The notes below the pieces were generated by a model. It was not told where the DNA came from. It made no database searches and saw only the letters and a list, made by a program, of their open reading frames with translations. A DNA stretch of 17,305 bases from an uncultured Collinsella sp. Its GTDB lineage: Bacteria; Actinomycetota; Coriobacteriia; Coriobacteriales; Coriobacteriaceae. Position numbers and translations under genes: made by a program. The stretch is from positions 1-17,305 of the forward strand of contig CABQLK010000039.1 in the NCBI GenBank assembly GCA_902465015.1. Direction: 5' to 3'. This document shows, piece by piece, positions 7,109 through 14,185 of this stretch; position 1 is the stretch's first letter; each line of letters opens with the position of its first letter.

Positions 7109-7768
7109 CTAAGAAAGCGTGAGTAGCTCCGGCAGCTGGTCGATAATCTTGTCCGCGGCATCCTGGCTAAAGCCAAAGCGCTCCTCGCGCTTGGCAATGA
7201 CTGTCAGGCCGGCTCGCTTGCCGGCAGTGATGCCAGGCACCGAATCCTCAACGCAGCAGCAGCGATTCGCGGGCAGCCCCAGCAGGTCCAGCGCATGCAG
7301 GTAGATGTCAGGCTCGGGCTTGCTCTCCTTAAACTGCTCGCCGCTCACCACATACTCAAAGGCATCCGACAGCCCGCATGCGTTGAGCACTTCCTCGATG
7401 CTATCCATGGGAGACGAGCTGGCAAGCGCCACGCGAACGCCGCGGCGCGGCAGCTCTCGAATCGTATCCACGGCGCCTGGGTTAATCAAAGCCTGATAGT
7501 CGCGCGGACGCTCATGCGCCCACTCGTCCCAACGGGCCAACGCTTCCTCGCCAGTGAAATGCCCCTTACCGGCGCGCTCAAACCAATCGACCAACATATG
7601 CAGGAAGAACTGATGCGAGGTACCGACCTGCCCATTCAACTCCTCTTGAGTCAGGTTAAGCCCAAGCTCCTTGGCAAACGCGGCAGTCTCGCCCAGGTAG
7701 TAATACTCGGTATCGACAATGACGCCGTCCATGTCAAAGATAACGGCGTCGAACGGAAATGCGGACAC
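7109..7768 (-). CDS. HAD-superfamily phosphatase, beta-phosphoglucomutase-like subgroup
   Basis: A 219-residue HAD subfamily I hydrolase. Motif I is FDMDGVIVD (nucleophile and acid/base Asp). The Ser motif II is ALASSSP. The motif III Lys lies in FKESKPEPD, and motif IV is CVEDSVPGI. The alpha-helical cap between motifs I and II is of the beta-PGM/YcjU/GPH type. The start is the GTG at 7768 with AGGGAGG 5 nt upstream; the ATG at 7816 lies inside the preceding terminator hairpin region and is unlikely. Substrate cannot be told from sequence: small phosphosugars or phosphoglycolate are typical. The gene follows the Cof-type HAD gene by 63 nt, but a terminator stands between them. Confidence 0.8.
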   Translation of the reverse strand: MSAFPFDAVIFDMDGVIVDTEYYYLGETAAFAKELGLNLTQEELNGQVGTSHQFFLHMLVDWFERAGKGHFTGEEALARWDEWAHERPRDYQALINPGAVDTIRELPRRGVRVALASSSPMDSIEEVLNACGLSDAFEYVVSGEQFKESKPEPDIYLHALDLLGLPANRCCCVEDSVPGITAGKRAGLTVIAKREERFGFSQDAADKIIDQLPELLTLS

Positions 7769-7783
7769 GGCACCCTCCCTAAC

Positions 7784-7809
7784 AAAAGGGCGCCCGCAAA
7801 CGGACGCCC
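7784..7809 (-). terminator. Terminator between the two HAD genes
   Basis: A 9-bp stem on the minus strand (GGGCGTCCG with CGGGCGCCC, one wobble) and a 4-nt loop are followed by TTTT. It lies 22 nt after the Cof-type gene stop and ends about 15 nt before the GTG start of the next gene. That leaves no room for a separate promoter, so the downstream gene would depend on read-through. Confidence 0.65.
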
Positions 7810-7831
7810 GAACCATGCTTTATCGGCGATT

Positions 7832-8674
7832 CTAACCCAGTAGCTTATCCAACGCCACCGCAATGCCGTCTTCGTTGTTATTGGCGGTCACCATCTGGGC
7901 CACGGCCTTAACCTCGTCGACCGCGTTTCCCATGGCAACACCAGTGCCGGCCCACTCAATCATGGACTTGTCGTTCTGGCCGTCGCCAAACGATACGACC
8001 TCGCTGGCATCGATGCCGAGCTTGGGCAGGGCACCCTCGAGCGCACGGGCCTTGTCGATACCGGGCGCCGTGTACTCAAAGTACCAGTCGGCCGTAAACA
8101 TGCCCGAAAGCGTCTGGGTAAAGGGCGCATACATCTCCTCGTAATGCGCCTGCAGGTATGCCGGGTCGCCTGCCGTCAGCAGCTTGTCCACGGGATAAGC
8201 ATCAGCGACCTCATGCAGGCTCTCCACCTCGCGAATCTTAAGATCGCACGCGTCGCGCTCATACTTGACAATATTCTTCTGCGAGCCGTCAGGCAGCGTG
8301 ATCATGCAATGGTACGAGTCCTCGACGTGCAAATCGCGACCGAGCGAAATCATAGGGATCACGTCAAAATTACGCAGGTGATCAATCAGGCGATGCAATT
8401 CGTCGGCAGGCATAGCCTGATCGAACAGCACCTCGTCGGTCTGGGCATCGACGACGTGTGCGCCGTTAAAGGCCACCAGCAAACCGTCATGGTTTTGAAG
8501 GTCGAGCTCTTGCGCCAAGGCGTGCAGCCCCCATGCGGGACGGCCCGAAGCCAAAATGAGCTTAATGCCCGACTCCTGCGCCGCGAGCAGCTTCTCGCGT
8601 GTACGCGGGCTAATCACTTTCTGATCGTTGGTGAGCGTACCGTCGATATCCATCGCGATGGCTTTGATTGCCAT
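7832..8674 (-). CDS. Cof-type HAD-IIB phosphatase
   Basis: A 280-residue HAD-IIB (Cof/YidA-like) hydrolase. Motif I MDIDGTLTND is at 8-17, the Ser/Thr motif II LILASGRP follows at about 42-49, and motif IV GDGQNDKSMI lies near the C-terminus, followed by GVAMGNAVDEVKAVA. The large C2 cap domain sits between motifs II and III. These enzymes dephosphorylate sugar phosphates, FMN or similar small molecules in the cytoplasm. The start is the ATG at 8674 with GGGAGG 5 nt upstream; the in-frame extension to 8761 has no homology-like sequence. It faces the plus-strand accessory block across a 606-base gap. Confidence 0.85.
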   Translation of the reverse strand: MAIKAIAMDIDGTLTNDQKVISPRTREKLLAAQESGIKLILASGRPAWGLHALAQELDLQNHDGLLVAFNGAHVVDAQTDEVLFDQAMPADELHRLIDHLRNFDVIPMISLGRDLHVEDSYHCMITLPDGSQKNIVKYERDACDLKIREVESLHEVADAYPVDKLLTAGDPAYLQAHYEEMYAPFTQTLSGMFTADWYFEYTAPGIDKARALEGALPKLGIDASEVVSFGDGQNDKSMIEWAGTGVAMGNAVDEVKAVAQMVTANNNEDGIAVALDKLLG

Positions 8675-8909
8675 ATATGCCTCCCTGTCAATGAACAACC
8701 ATGTCTGAGCCATCATACAGAACACCCACCGCGACTCCGTTTGCAACGGGCAAAAAGTCATATTGTCTCAAACATGAACGGGACGCCATCTCGGGGCTCA
8801 GTCGCTCCAGCCCAAACGCCGAGCCACCACATACCAAGCTGACGACGCTAAACGCGGCCGCCCCACCGACCTCATTTCATCCCGTAGAAAAAAATTTCAA
8901 AATTAGTTC

Positions 8910-8938
8910 TTGTCAAATCGGCAAAACGAACGTACTTT
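8910..8938 (+). promoter_or_regulatory. Predicted sigma-70-like promoter of the accessory operon
   Basis: TTGTCA (8910-8915) and TACTTT (8933-8938) are separated by exactly 17 bp, with an A/T-rich upstream stretch (8888-8905) resembling an UP element. The start is expected near 8945. The gap between the Cof gene and this promoter (8675-8909) shows nothing else recognisable to me. Confidence 0.6.
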
Positions 8939-9280
8939 AAAGATGACCGCTCCGGTGGTCATCGTTTGATCGAGCATATTCAGTTTCAGTTTTCAGCGTG
9001 TAAGAGAAGGAAGATCGGCAAAGTACAACCCCAAACGCAATGACAACTTAATGAGGTAACTGCCACATGTGAGGCACCCAGGGCATTGCTGTCTCGATTT
9101 TGAGCACGATGCCTTCCGCCTTGCATGGGCCGTTCCATCCCGCCCCTGCAGCAACTGCCTCACGGGCTCATTGAAAACCGCATAGCACCCCAACGTCAGC
9201 ACATCACCCACGGCAAGCACATCACTCACGACAACCAACACATCAACAAACAGCACGAACATCAACCGATTGGAGAAGCT
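8939..9280 (+). other. Long, possibly structured 5' leader without a gene
   Basis: About 335 nt separate the predicted start site from the first ATG. The first transcribed bases form a hairpin (GATGACC 8942-8948 with GGTCATC 8957-8963). A long-range complement GTGAGGCA (9069-9076) and TGCCTCAC (9156-9163) encloses a smaller GGCAT/ATGCC pairing. I found no small ORF with a ribosome site and no riboswitch class that I recognise. Confidence 0.4.
9199..9234 (+). repeat. Two tandem 18-nt direct repeats in the leader
   Basis: GCACATCACCCACGGCAA (9199-9216) is followed immediately by GCACATCACTCACGACAA (9217-9234), with 16 of 18 bases identical. More degenerate ACATCA units follow up to 9267. The stretch is poor in G and likely unstructured, just before the ribosome site of the 296-residue gene. 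Confidence 0.7.
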
Positions 9281-10171
9281 ATGACAAACCACCACGCAGA
9301 AGACGGCGATAAGAAAAGCATTCTGGATGCCCGCATTGAGCGAGCATATGCAAACGAATATGACGCCGCCTTTGCCGCCGCGACCATCAAGAACTACGCG
9401 TCGCTACCGCTCGCGACGATCTTGGCCGACCACCCTCAACTGCTGAAGCGCTGCGCAAAAATCATGGGCGACCCCGACATTCGCAAGCTGACAGACCCCT
9501 ATGCCCCAAAACGCGACAACGATTCGTACGTTCTTACCGTAGGCTGCCTAGCCCATATGCTTACGGCGCTCGACACGAAACTCAAGCTCGAATGGGAACC
9601 CGACGAGCGTCATGAACTCGAAAGCAAGCGGAACACCCTGCGCACCGCACTGTTCCTTCCGTTGGACGGCCTCAAGCGCTGCAACGTCGAGCTCAATACA
9701 CAGGCGCGGCAAAAGCCCGGGACCACAGGGCAGAAAACTCCAAGACCCCATGCGGCCATCGTCGACCGCAACCGATATAACCGCATGACCGCGCATTTTT
9801 CTGCCGAGGGAGCAGCCATAAGGACGCTGATCGACCTGCTGTGCCTCCTGAGCATCAACGAGCTATTTGAGGGCTATCTCGCCCTTGTTCCCGCGACGGC
9901 ACCCAAGTCGGTAGCAAAGATCATCGAGACCTGCAGACGCCAGTTTGAGCGCCATCGCAATGGCAGCGAGATGAACGCCAGCATTGCGCAGTACTACGCG
10001 GCTCATTACAAAAATGACGGATGTGCCCCTGTCGAGCATCAGCTGCGGCTCGCCTACACCACGCCCGCCGCAACGCTCCATCGCTTTGGAGCCCTTGGCG
10101 CTTGCGAGCCGCACGAACAGGCAGCCTGCCCCACAACCGAGCTCGATCTCAGGCTCGGACGAACCCTGTAG
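9281..10171 (+). CDS. Unrecognised 296-residue protein, first gene of accessory operon
   Basis: I do not recognise a family. The protein is soluble, rich in Ala, Leu, Arg and charged residues, with no signal peptide and no convincing membrane segment. A basic, Gly/Pro/Lys-rich linker (about 140-155) separates a predicted helical N-terminal part from a second helical part (about 165-235). The C-terminal 40 residues contain scattered Cys and His (GALGACEPHEQAACP). The start is the ATG at 9281 with GGAGAA 5 nt upstream; the frame stays open back to 9125 but there is no ribosome site there. It precedes the ClpP-like gene by 63 nt on the same strand. Its position with a peptidase and a VirD4-like ATPase suggests a role in the same system, possibly as a substrate or nucleic-acid-binding partner; that is inference only. 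Confidence 0.7.
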   Translation: MTNHHAEDGDKKSILDARIERAYANEYDAAFAAATIKNYASLPLATILADHPQLLKRCAKIMGDPDIRKLTDPYAPKRDNDSYVLTVGCLAHMLTALDTKLKLEWEPDERHELESKRNTLRTALFLPLDGLKRCNVELNTQARQKPGTTGQKTPRPHAAIVDRNRYNRMTAHFSAEGAAIRTLIDLLCLLSINELFEGYLALVPATAPKSVAKIIETCRRQFERHRNGSEMNASIAQYYAAHYKNDGCAPVEHQLRLAYTTPAATLHRFGALGACEPHEQAACPTTELDLRLGRTL

Positions 10172-10234
10172 CCCGCCAGCCCCTCCGCGGGCAACAATCC
10201 TATTCCACAACACAACCAACAGAAAGGAGTCCTC

Positions 10235-10852
10235 ATGGACACCAATCATTCCCTCATCATCAGCCCCCTCACCATGCGTGAATCCGCCCGAGGTATCACG
10301 CTCACCAGCATTTACGATGAGATGCTCGCCCGTCGCGAGCTCTCCGTCATGGGAAACATCGAAACCCCGATGGCCCACGACCTATGCCAGCAGATCCGCC
10401 TGCTCGATGCCACCGACCCCAGCCGCCCCATCACCATATTTGTCGCCAGCGCCGGCGGAAGCGTGCGATCGGGTCTTGCGATCTATGACGCCATGCGCCT
10501 CGCATCGTGCCCCATCCGCACCGTCTGCCTGGAATTTGCCGCGTCCATGGGCGCCGTGATCTTTATGGGCGGCGACGATCGCCGTATGGCGCCCCATGCA
10601 GAGCTCATGATTCACGACCCGCTGATCCCCCAGGGGGCAGGTGGCTCGGCACTTGCGCTGCAGGAAACCAGCCGGCGTCTCATGCAGACCCGCAAGACCC
10701 TCACGCAAATCCTCTCGGACCGCAGCGGCCTCACGCCCAAGCGCATCCAGTCCCTCACTGCAAAAGACACCTACCTTTCGGCCGAGCGCGCCGTCGAGCT
10801 CGGCTTTGCCCACGAAATCCTCTCGACCACCAAGGAGGTCGCCCATGTCTAA
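10235..10852 (+). CDS. ClpP-like serine peptidase (accessory paralogue)
   Basis: A 205-residue ClpP-family protease subunit. The catalytic triad is intact by alignment: S104 in FAASMGA, H127 in MIHDP and D178 in AKDTYLSAE. The GGSV oxyanion loop (74-77) is also present. It differs from housekeeping ClpP: it has MIHDP instead of the usual MIHQP and an unusual N-terminus, and it is not beside clpX or tig. The ribosome site AAAGGAG lies 5 nt upstream of the ATG. Its end overlaps the next start by 8 nt, implying translational coupling to the VirD4-like ATPase gene. ClpP rings normally need an AAA+ unfoldase. No Clp ATPase is encoded here, so it may borrow a host ClpX/ClpC or work with the adjacent ATPase (inference). 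ClpP-like proteins are also known in phage and mobile elements. Confidence 0.82.
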   Translation: MDTNHSLIISPLTMRESARGITLTSIYDEMLARRELSVMGNIETPMAHDLCQQIRLLDATDPSRPITIFVASAGGSVRSGLAIYDAMRLASCPIRTVCLEFAASMGAVIFMGGDDRRMAPHAELMIHDPLIPQGAGGSALALQETSRRLMQTRKTLTQILSDRSGLTPKRIQSLTAKDTYLSAERAVELGFAHEILSTTKEVAHV

Positions 10853-12150
10853 CCTCGCCAGCCGCCTCGCCGCATCTAAGTCCGCATCGTCCACCATCCT
10901 CGCCAAGGATCGAACGCTTTCCTGCGACACCCGCCAAACGGGACTCAACAACAACGCACTTGTGATCGGCCCCTCGGGAGCCGGCAAGACCCGAAACGTC
11001 CTCAAGCCCAACCTGCTGCAAATGAACGCAAGCTACATCGTGCTCGACACCAAAGGCACGCTCTGTCGCAAAGTGGGACCCGTGCTGGCAGCCCACGGTT
11101 ACCGCGTGCAATGTCTCAACTTCGCCGACCTCAACACCGTCCCGGCCCTTGCGCCCGGCATCGAGCGCTGCGGCTACAACCCCCTGAGGCACATTCGCCG
11201 CAAGGCGGACGGCAGGCCCAACCAGCAGGACATCCTCTCGGTGGCAAAGGCCATCTGCCCCATCGAGGACAACAACCAGCCTTTTTGGGATCATGCGGCG
11301 GCAAACCTGCTGTCGTGTCTTATCGCCTACGCCACCGAACAGCTGCCCGCCGACGAGCAGACGATCAGCTCGGTCATCAAGCTGATCGAGCACCTGCAGG
11401 ACGGTGCCACGGGTCGATTGTTTGACGACCTGATCACGACCGACCCCCAAAGCTATGCCCTCTCGCTATGGCGGCGCTACGCCATTACGCAAAATGCCGA
11501 GCGCATGCACGCGAGCATCGTCGGCATCCTTGCCGAAAAGGTCATGTGTCTGGGATTCGACGGTGCGGCACAGCTCTATCGTGAGTGTCATCAGGTGGAC
11601 TTCGCTTCCATGGGACACACCCCCCTGCGCCCTGTTTGTAACCGTGAGCGATATTGACCGCAATCTCGATCCGCTGACCGGCCTCTTTATTTCGCAGGCG
11701 TTTATGGGCCTCATTCGTGAGGCCGATAGGCAGCCCGACGGCAGCCTGCCCGTGCCCGTGCGCTTTATGCTCGATGACTTCGCAAATCTGCAGATCCCCC
11801 AGATCGACAACGTGCTCTCGATTATCCGAAGCCGCAACATCTGGGCAACGCTGCTGCTGCAGTCGACCAACCAGCTCGATGCGCTCTATGGCGAGGCACG
11901 CGCACGCTCCATCATGGGCAACTGCGACACGCATCTGGTGCTGGCGTTCCAGGATCCCGAGAGTGCCCGGGTGTTTTCCGACCGCGCCGACGCGCTGCCC
12001 AGCACGCTCATGGCGACGCCGATCGATCGCTCGTGGCTCTTTGTACGCGGTCGCACTCCCGAACAGGTCGAGCGCTTTAGGCTCGAAGACCATCCGCTCT
12101 ACGGGGAGCTGCCCGAGGCGCAGCGAGGCCATGCGGAGGCCGAGATCTAG
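10845..12150 (+). pseudogene. TraG/VirD4-like coupling ATPase, frameshifted
   Basis: The open frame begins at an ATG (AAGGAGG, 6 nt upstream) overlapping clpP-like by 8 nt. It has Walker A GPSGAGKT at residues 42-49 and the coupling-protein stretch SYIVLDTKG. The frame stops at 11657 after 270 residues. The remaining homology (ALFVTVSDIDR, Walker B FMLDDFANL, the sensor-like LLLQSTNQL) continues in the +1 frame to 12150. The switch is at a C6 run (11620-11625): removing one C joins the halves as GHTPCALFVT, giving about 434 residues. No N-terminal membrane segments are present, unlike typical coupling proteins of about 600 residues. It could be a true pseudogene, a sequencing slip, or a +1 frameshift on CCC-C. 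No relaxase or VirB4 is nearby. Confidence 0.8.
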
Positions 12151-12227
12151 GCGCAGGGTTCTCGCAGCGCGCGGCGCCCCGGCAATGTTCCACAAAGGCC
12201 GTGCGCCCCGGGACCACGGCAAAGCAA

Positions 12228-12259
12228 AGGGGCCCGCATCCGATAGGATACGGGCCCCT
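12228..12259 (-). terminator. Terminator of pgi
   Basis: The arms AGGGGCCCGCATCC and GGATACGGGCCCCT pair over 14 bp with one mismatch around a GATA loop. It lies about 33 nt past the pgi stop. The minus-strand tail CTTTGCTTTGCC is moderately T-rich. The hairpin also lies 78 nt beyond the stop of the plus-strand coupling-ATPase gene and could block its read-through, although no T-run follows on that strand. Confidence 0.6.
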
Positions 12260-12291
12260 GACTATAAGGCGCGATGCGTTAACAGCAGCGA

Positions 12292-13986
12292 CTACTTGCG
12301 ATGCGCGCGGTAGAACTCGATGAGCGCCTGGGTCGAAGCGTCCTGCTCGGCCTTGGCGGCGTCGTCGTGGAAGGCCGGGGTAATCTGCTTGGCAAGCTGC
12401 TTGCCCAGCTCGACGCCCCACTGGTCGTAGGAGTCGATGCCCCAGACCGTACCCTCGACAAACGTGATGTGCTCGTACAGGGCGATGAGCTCGCCGAGCG
12501 CGAACGGGGTCAGCGTGTCGCCGAAGATCGAGGTCGTCGGACGGTTGCCCTCAAAGCAGCGGGCCGGGACGATCTGCTCGGGCGTGCCCTCGGCACGAAC
12601 CTCGTCGGCCGTCTTACCAAAGGCGAGCGCCTTGGTCTGGGCCAGGAAGTTGCCCAGGAACAGCTCATGCACGTCCTGGCCGCTATCGGTCGCAGGGTTG
12701 GCGGTATTGGCAAAGGCGATGAAATCGGCCGGAACCACCACGGTGCCCTGGTGCAGCAGCTGGTAGAAGGCATGCTGCCCGTTGGTGCCGGGCTCTCCCC
12801 AGAAGATCTCACCGGTGTCGGAGGTCACAGCACTGCCGTCCCAGCGGACGTGCTTGCCGTTGGACTCCATGGTGAGCTGCTGCAGGTAGGCCGGGAAACG
12901 GTGCAGGTACTGGCAGTACGGAAGCACGGCGTGGCTCTTGGAACCGAAGAAGTTGACGTACCAGACGTTGATCAGGCCCATCAGCGCGACGGCGTTATTC
13001 TCGAGCGGCGTGTTGCAAAAGTACTCGTCGATGGCGTGGAAGCCTTCGAGGAACTGCCGGAAGCGCTCGGGGCCGAGCACGACGATCAGCGACAGGCCCA
13101 CGGCGGAGTCAACGGAATAGCGGCCGCCAACCCAGTTCCAGAAACCGAAGGCGTTGGCGGGGTCGATACCGAAGGCCTCGACCTTCTCGAGTGCGGTGGA
13201 GACGGCGACGAAGTGCTTTGCCACGGCCTCGGCGTTCTGCTCATCGGAGCCGTCGATGGCGCCCTGAGCCTTGAGCTGCTCGAGCATCCAGGTCTTGACC
13301 TCGCGGGCGTTGGTGAGGGTCTCGAGCGTGGTGAAGGTCTTGGAGACGATGATCACGAGCGTGGTCTCGGGATCCAAGCCCTTGAGCTTCTCGGCCTGGT
13401 CGTTGGGGTCGATGTTGGAGATGTAGCGGCAGTCGATACCGGCGTCGGCATAGGGACGCAGAGCCTCGTAGGCCATGACCGGGCCCAGGTCGGAGCCGCC
13501 GATGCCGATGGACACCAGGTGCTCGATCTTCTTGCCGGTAACGCCCTTCCACTCACCGGAGCGCACGCGCTCGGCGAAGGCATACATGCGGTCGAGGACC
13601 TCGTGCACGTCGGCGACGACGTCCTGGCCGTCGACGACGAGCTGGCCCTTCTCGCTTGCCGGGCGGCGCAGCGCGGTGTGCAGGACAGCGCGGTCCTCGG
13701 TAGTGTTGATGTGCTCGCCAGAGAACATGGCGTCGCGGCGCTCCTCGAGCTTCACCTCGCGGGCAAGATCGCACAGCAGTTTGACGGTCTCATCGGTCAC
13801 CAGGTTCTTCGACAGATCGAAGTGCAGGTCACCGGCGTCAAAGCTCAGCTTGTTCACGCGGTCGGCGTCAGCAGCGAACCAGGCCTTGAGGTCGATACCT
13901 TCGGCCTCGAGCTTCTCCTGATGGGCCTCGAGCGCCTTCCAAGCGGCGGTCGACGTAGCGTCGATAGGTGCGGCAACAGTTGCCAT
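12292..13986 (-). CDS. pgi: Glucose-6-phosphate isomerase
   Basis: A 564-residue phosphoglucose isomerase, close to the 549 residues of E. coli Pgi. It interconverts glucose-6-phosphate and fructose-6-phosphate in the cytoplasm. Visible signatures are SIGIGGSDLGP, the first PGI motif FGFWNWVGGRYSVDSAVGLS, GEPGTNGQHAFYQLLHQG, and the C-terminal motif SYDQWGVELGKQLAKQI with the catalytic Lys. The start is the ATG at 13986 with GGAGG 5 nt upstream; an in-frame ATG at 14013 lies in the leader hairpin. It is monocistronic, with its own leader and terminator. Functionally it would feed glucose-6-phosphate released by the FrlB-type deglycase into glycolysis. Confidence 0.97.
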   Translation of the reverse strand: MATVAAPIDATSTAAWKALEAHQEKLEAEGIDLKAWFAADADRVNKLSFDAGDLHFDLSKNLVTDETVKLLCDLAREVKLEERRDAMFSGEHINTTEDRAVLHTALRRPASEKGQLVVDGQDVVADVHEVLDRMYAFAERVRSGEWKGVTGKKIEHLVSIGIGGSDLGPVMAYEALRPYADAGIDCRYISNIDPNDQAEKLKGLDPETTLVIIVSKTFTTLETLTNAREVKTWMLEQLKAQGAIDGSDEQNAEAVAKHFVAVSTALEKVEAFGIDPANAFGFWNWVGGRYSVDSAVGLSLIVVLGPERFRQFLEGFHAIDEYFCNTPLENNAVALMGLINVWYVNFFGSKSHAVLPYCQYLHRFPAYLQQLTMESNGKHVRWDGSAVTSDTGEIFWGEPGTNGQHAFYQLLHQGTVVVPADFIAFANTANPATDSGQDVHELFLGNFLAQTKALAFGKTADEVRAEGTPEQIVPARCFEGNRPTTSIFGDTLTPFALGELIALYEHITFVEGTVWGIDSYDQWGVELGKQLAKQITPAFHDDAAKAEQDASTQALIEFYRAHRK

Positions 13987-14004
13987 AAAGTCCTCCTCAA
14001 CATA

Positions 14005-14028
14005 CGGGCGCATATCTCCATGCGCCCG
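14005..14028 (-). promoter_or_regulatory. Hairpin in the pgi 5' leader
   Basis: A perfect 9-bp stem (CGGGCGCAT with its complement) and a 6-nt loop end about 10 nt before the pgi ribosome site. No T-run follows. It probably caps the 5' end of the pgi mRNA rather than terminating transcription. Confidence 0.4.
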
Positions 14029-14034
14029 GATAAT

Positions 14035-14062
14035 CAGATAACCCTATTCTAGCGCAGGTCAA
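14035..14062 (-). promoter_or_regulatory. Candidate pgi promoter elements
   Basis: Two overlapping options are visible on the minus strand. One is a good -10 TAGAAT (14046-14051) with a poor -35. The other is -35 TTGACC (14057-14062) with -10 TATCTG (14035-14040) at 16-bp spacing. I cannot decide between them from sequence. Confidence 0.35.
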
Positions 14063-14114
14063 GACCGTAATCAGCGAGCGTTGCCAATCCGCCCCCAAAC
14101 GGCGACCGACCAAA

Positions 14115-14184
14115 AAGGGACAGGTTTATTTTGGCAGGTCAAACGCTTTACCAACCAAAATAAACCTGTCCCTTCCTGGCAGGT
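14115..14184. repeat. REP-like inverted repeat pair (GGGACAGGTTTATTTTGG)
   Basis: Perfect 20-bp arms lie at 14115-14134 and 14155-14174 around a 20-nt loop. The right arm extends with TGGCAGGT to 14184, directly abutting the stop codon of the gene at 14186. Related GGGACAGGTTTATTT repeats occur dispersed in many bacterial genomes and are often linked to REP-associated tyrosine (RAYT) transposases. The hairpin could also terminate the minus-strand gene, or be read from either side. Confidence 0.75.
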
Positions 14185-14185
14185 A

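Noticed and set aside
8701..8940. 79-codon plus-strand frame between the Cof gene and the accessory promoter
   Set aside because: No ribosome site. It runs through the A/T-rich promoter region and has low-complexity composition.
9125..9280. N-terminal extension of the 296-residue protein back to an ATG at 9125
   Set aside because: No ribosome site at 9125, and the extension is His/Gln/Asn-rich from the 18-nt repeats. The ATG at 9281 has GGAGAA at proper spacing.
8675..12291. An integrated conjugative element with attachment sites
   Set aside because: I found no integrase, relaxase, tRNA target or flanking direct repeats, so element boundaries cannot be supported.
12301..14052. 583-codon open frame on the plus strand opposite pgi
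   Set aside because: The opposite strand encodes unmistakable Pgi with all signatures. The antisense frame is a by-product of high-GC codon use and has no ribosome site or recognisable domain.
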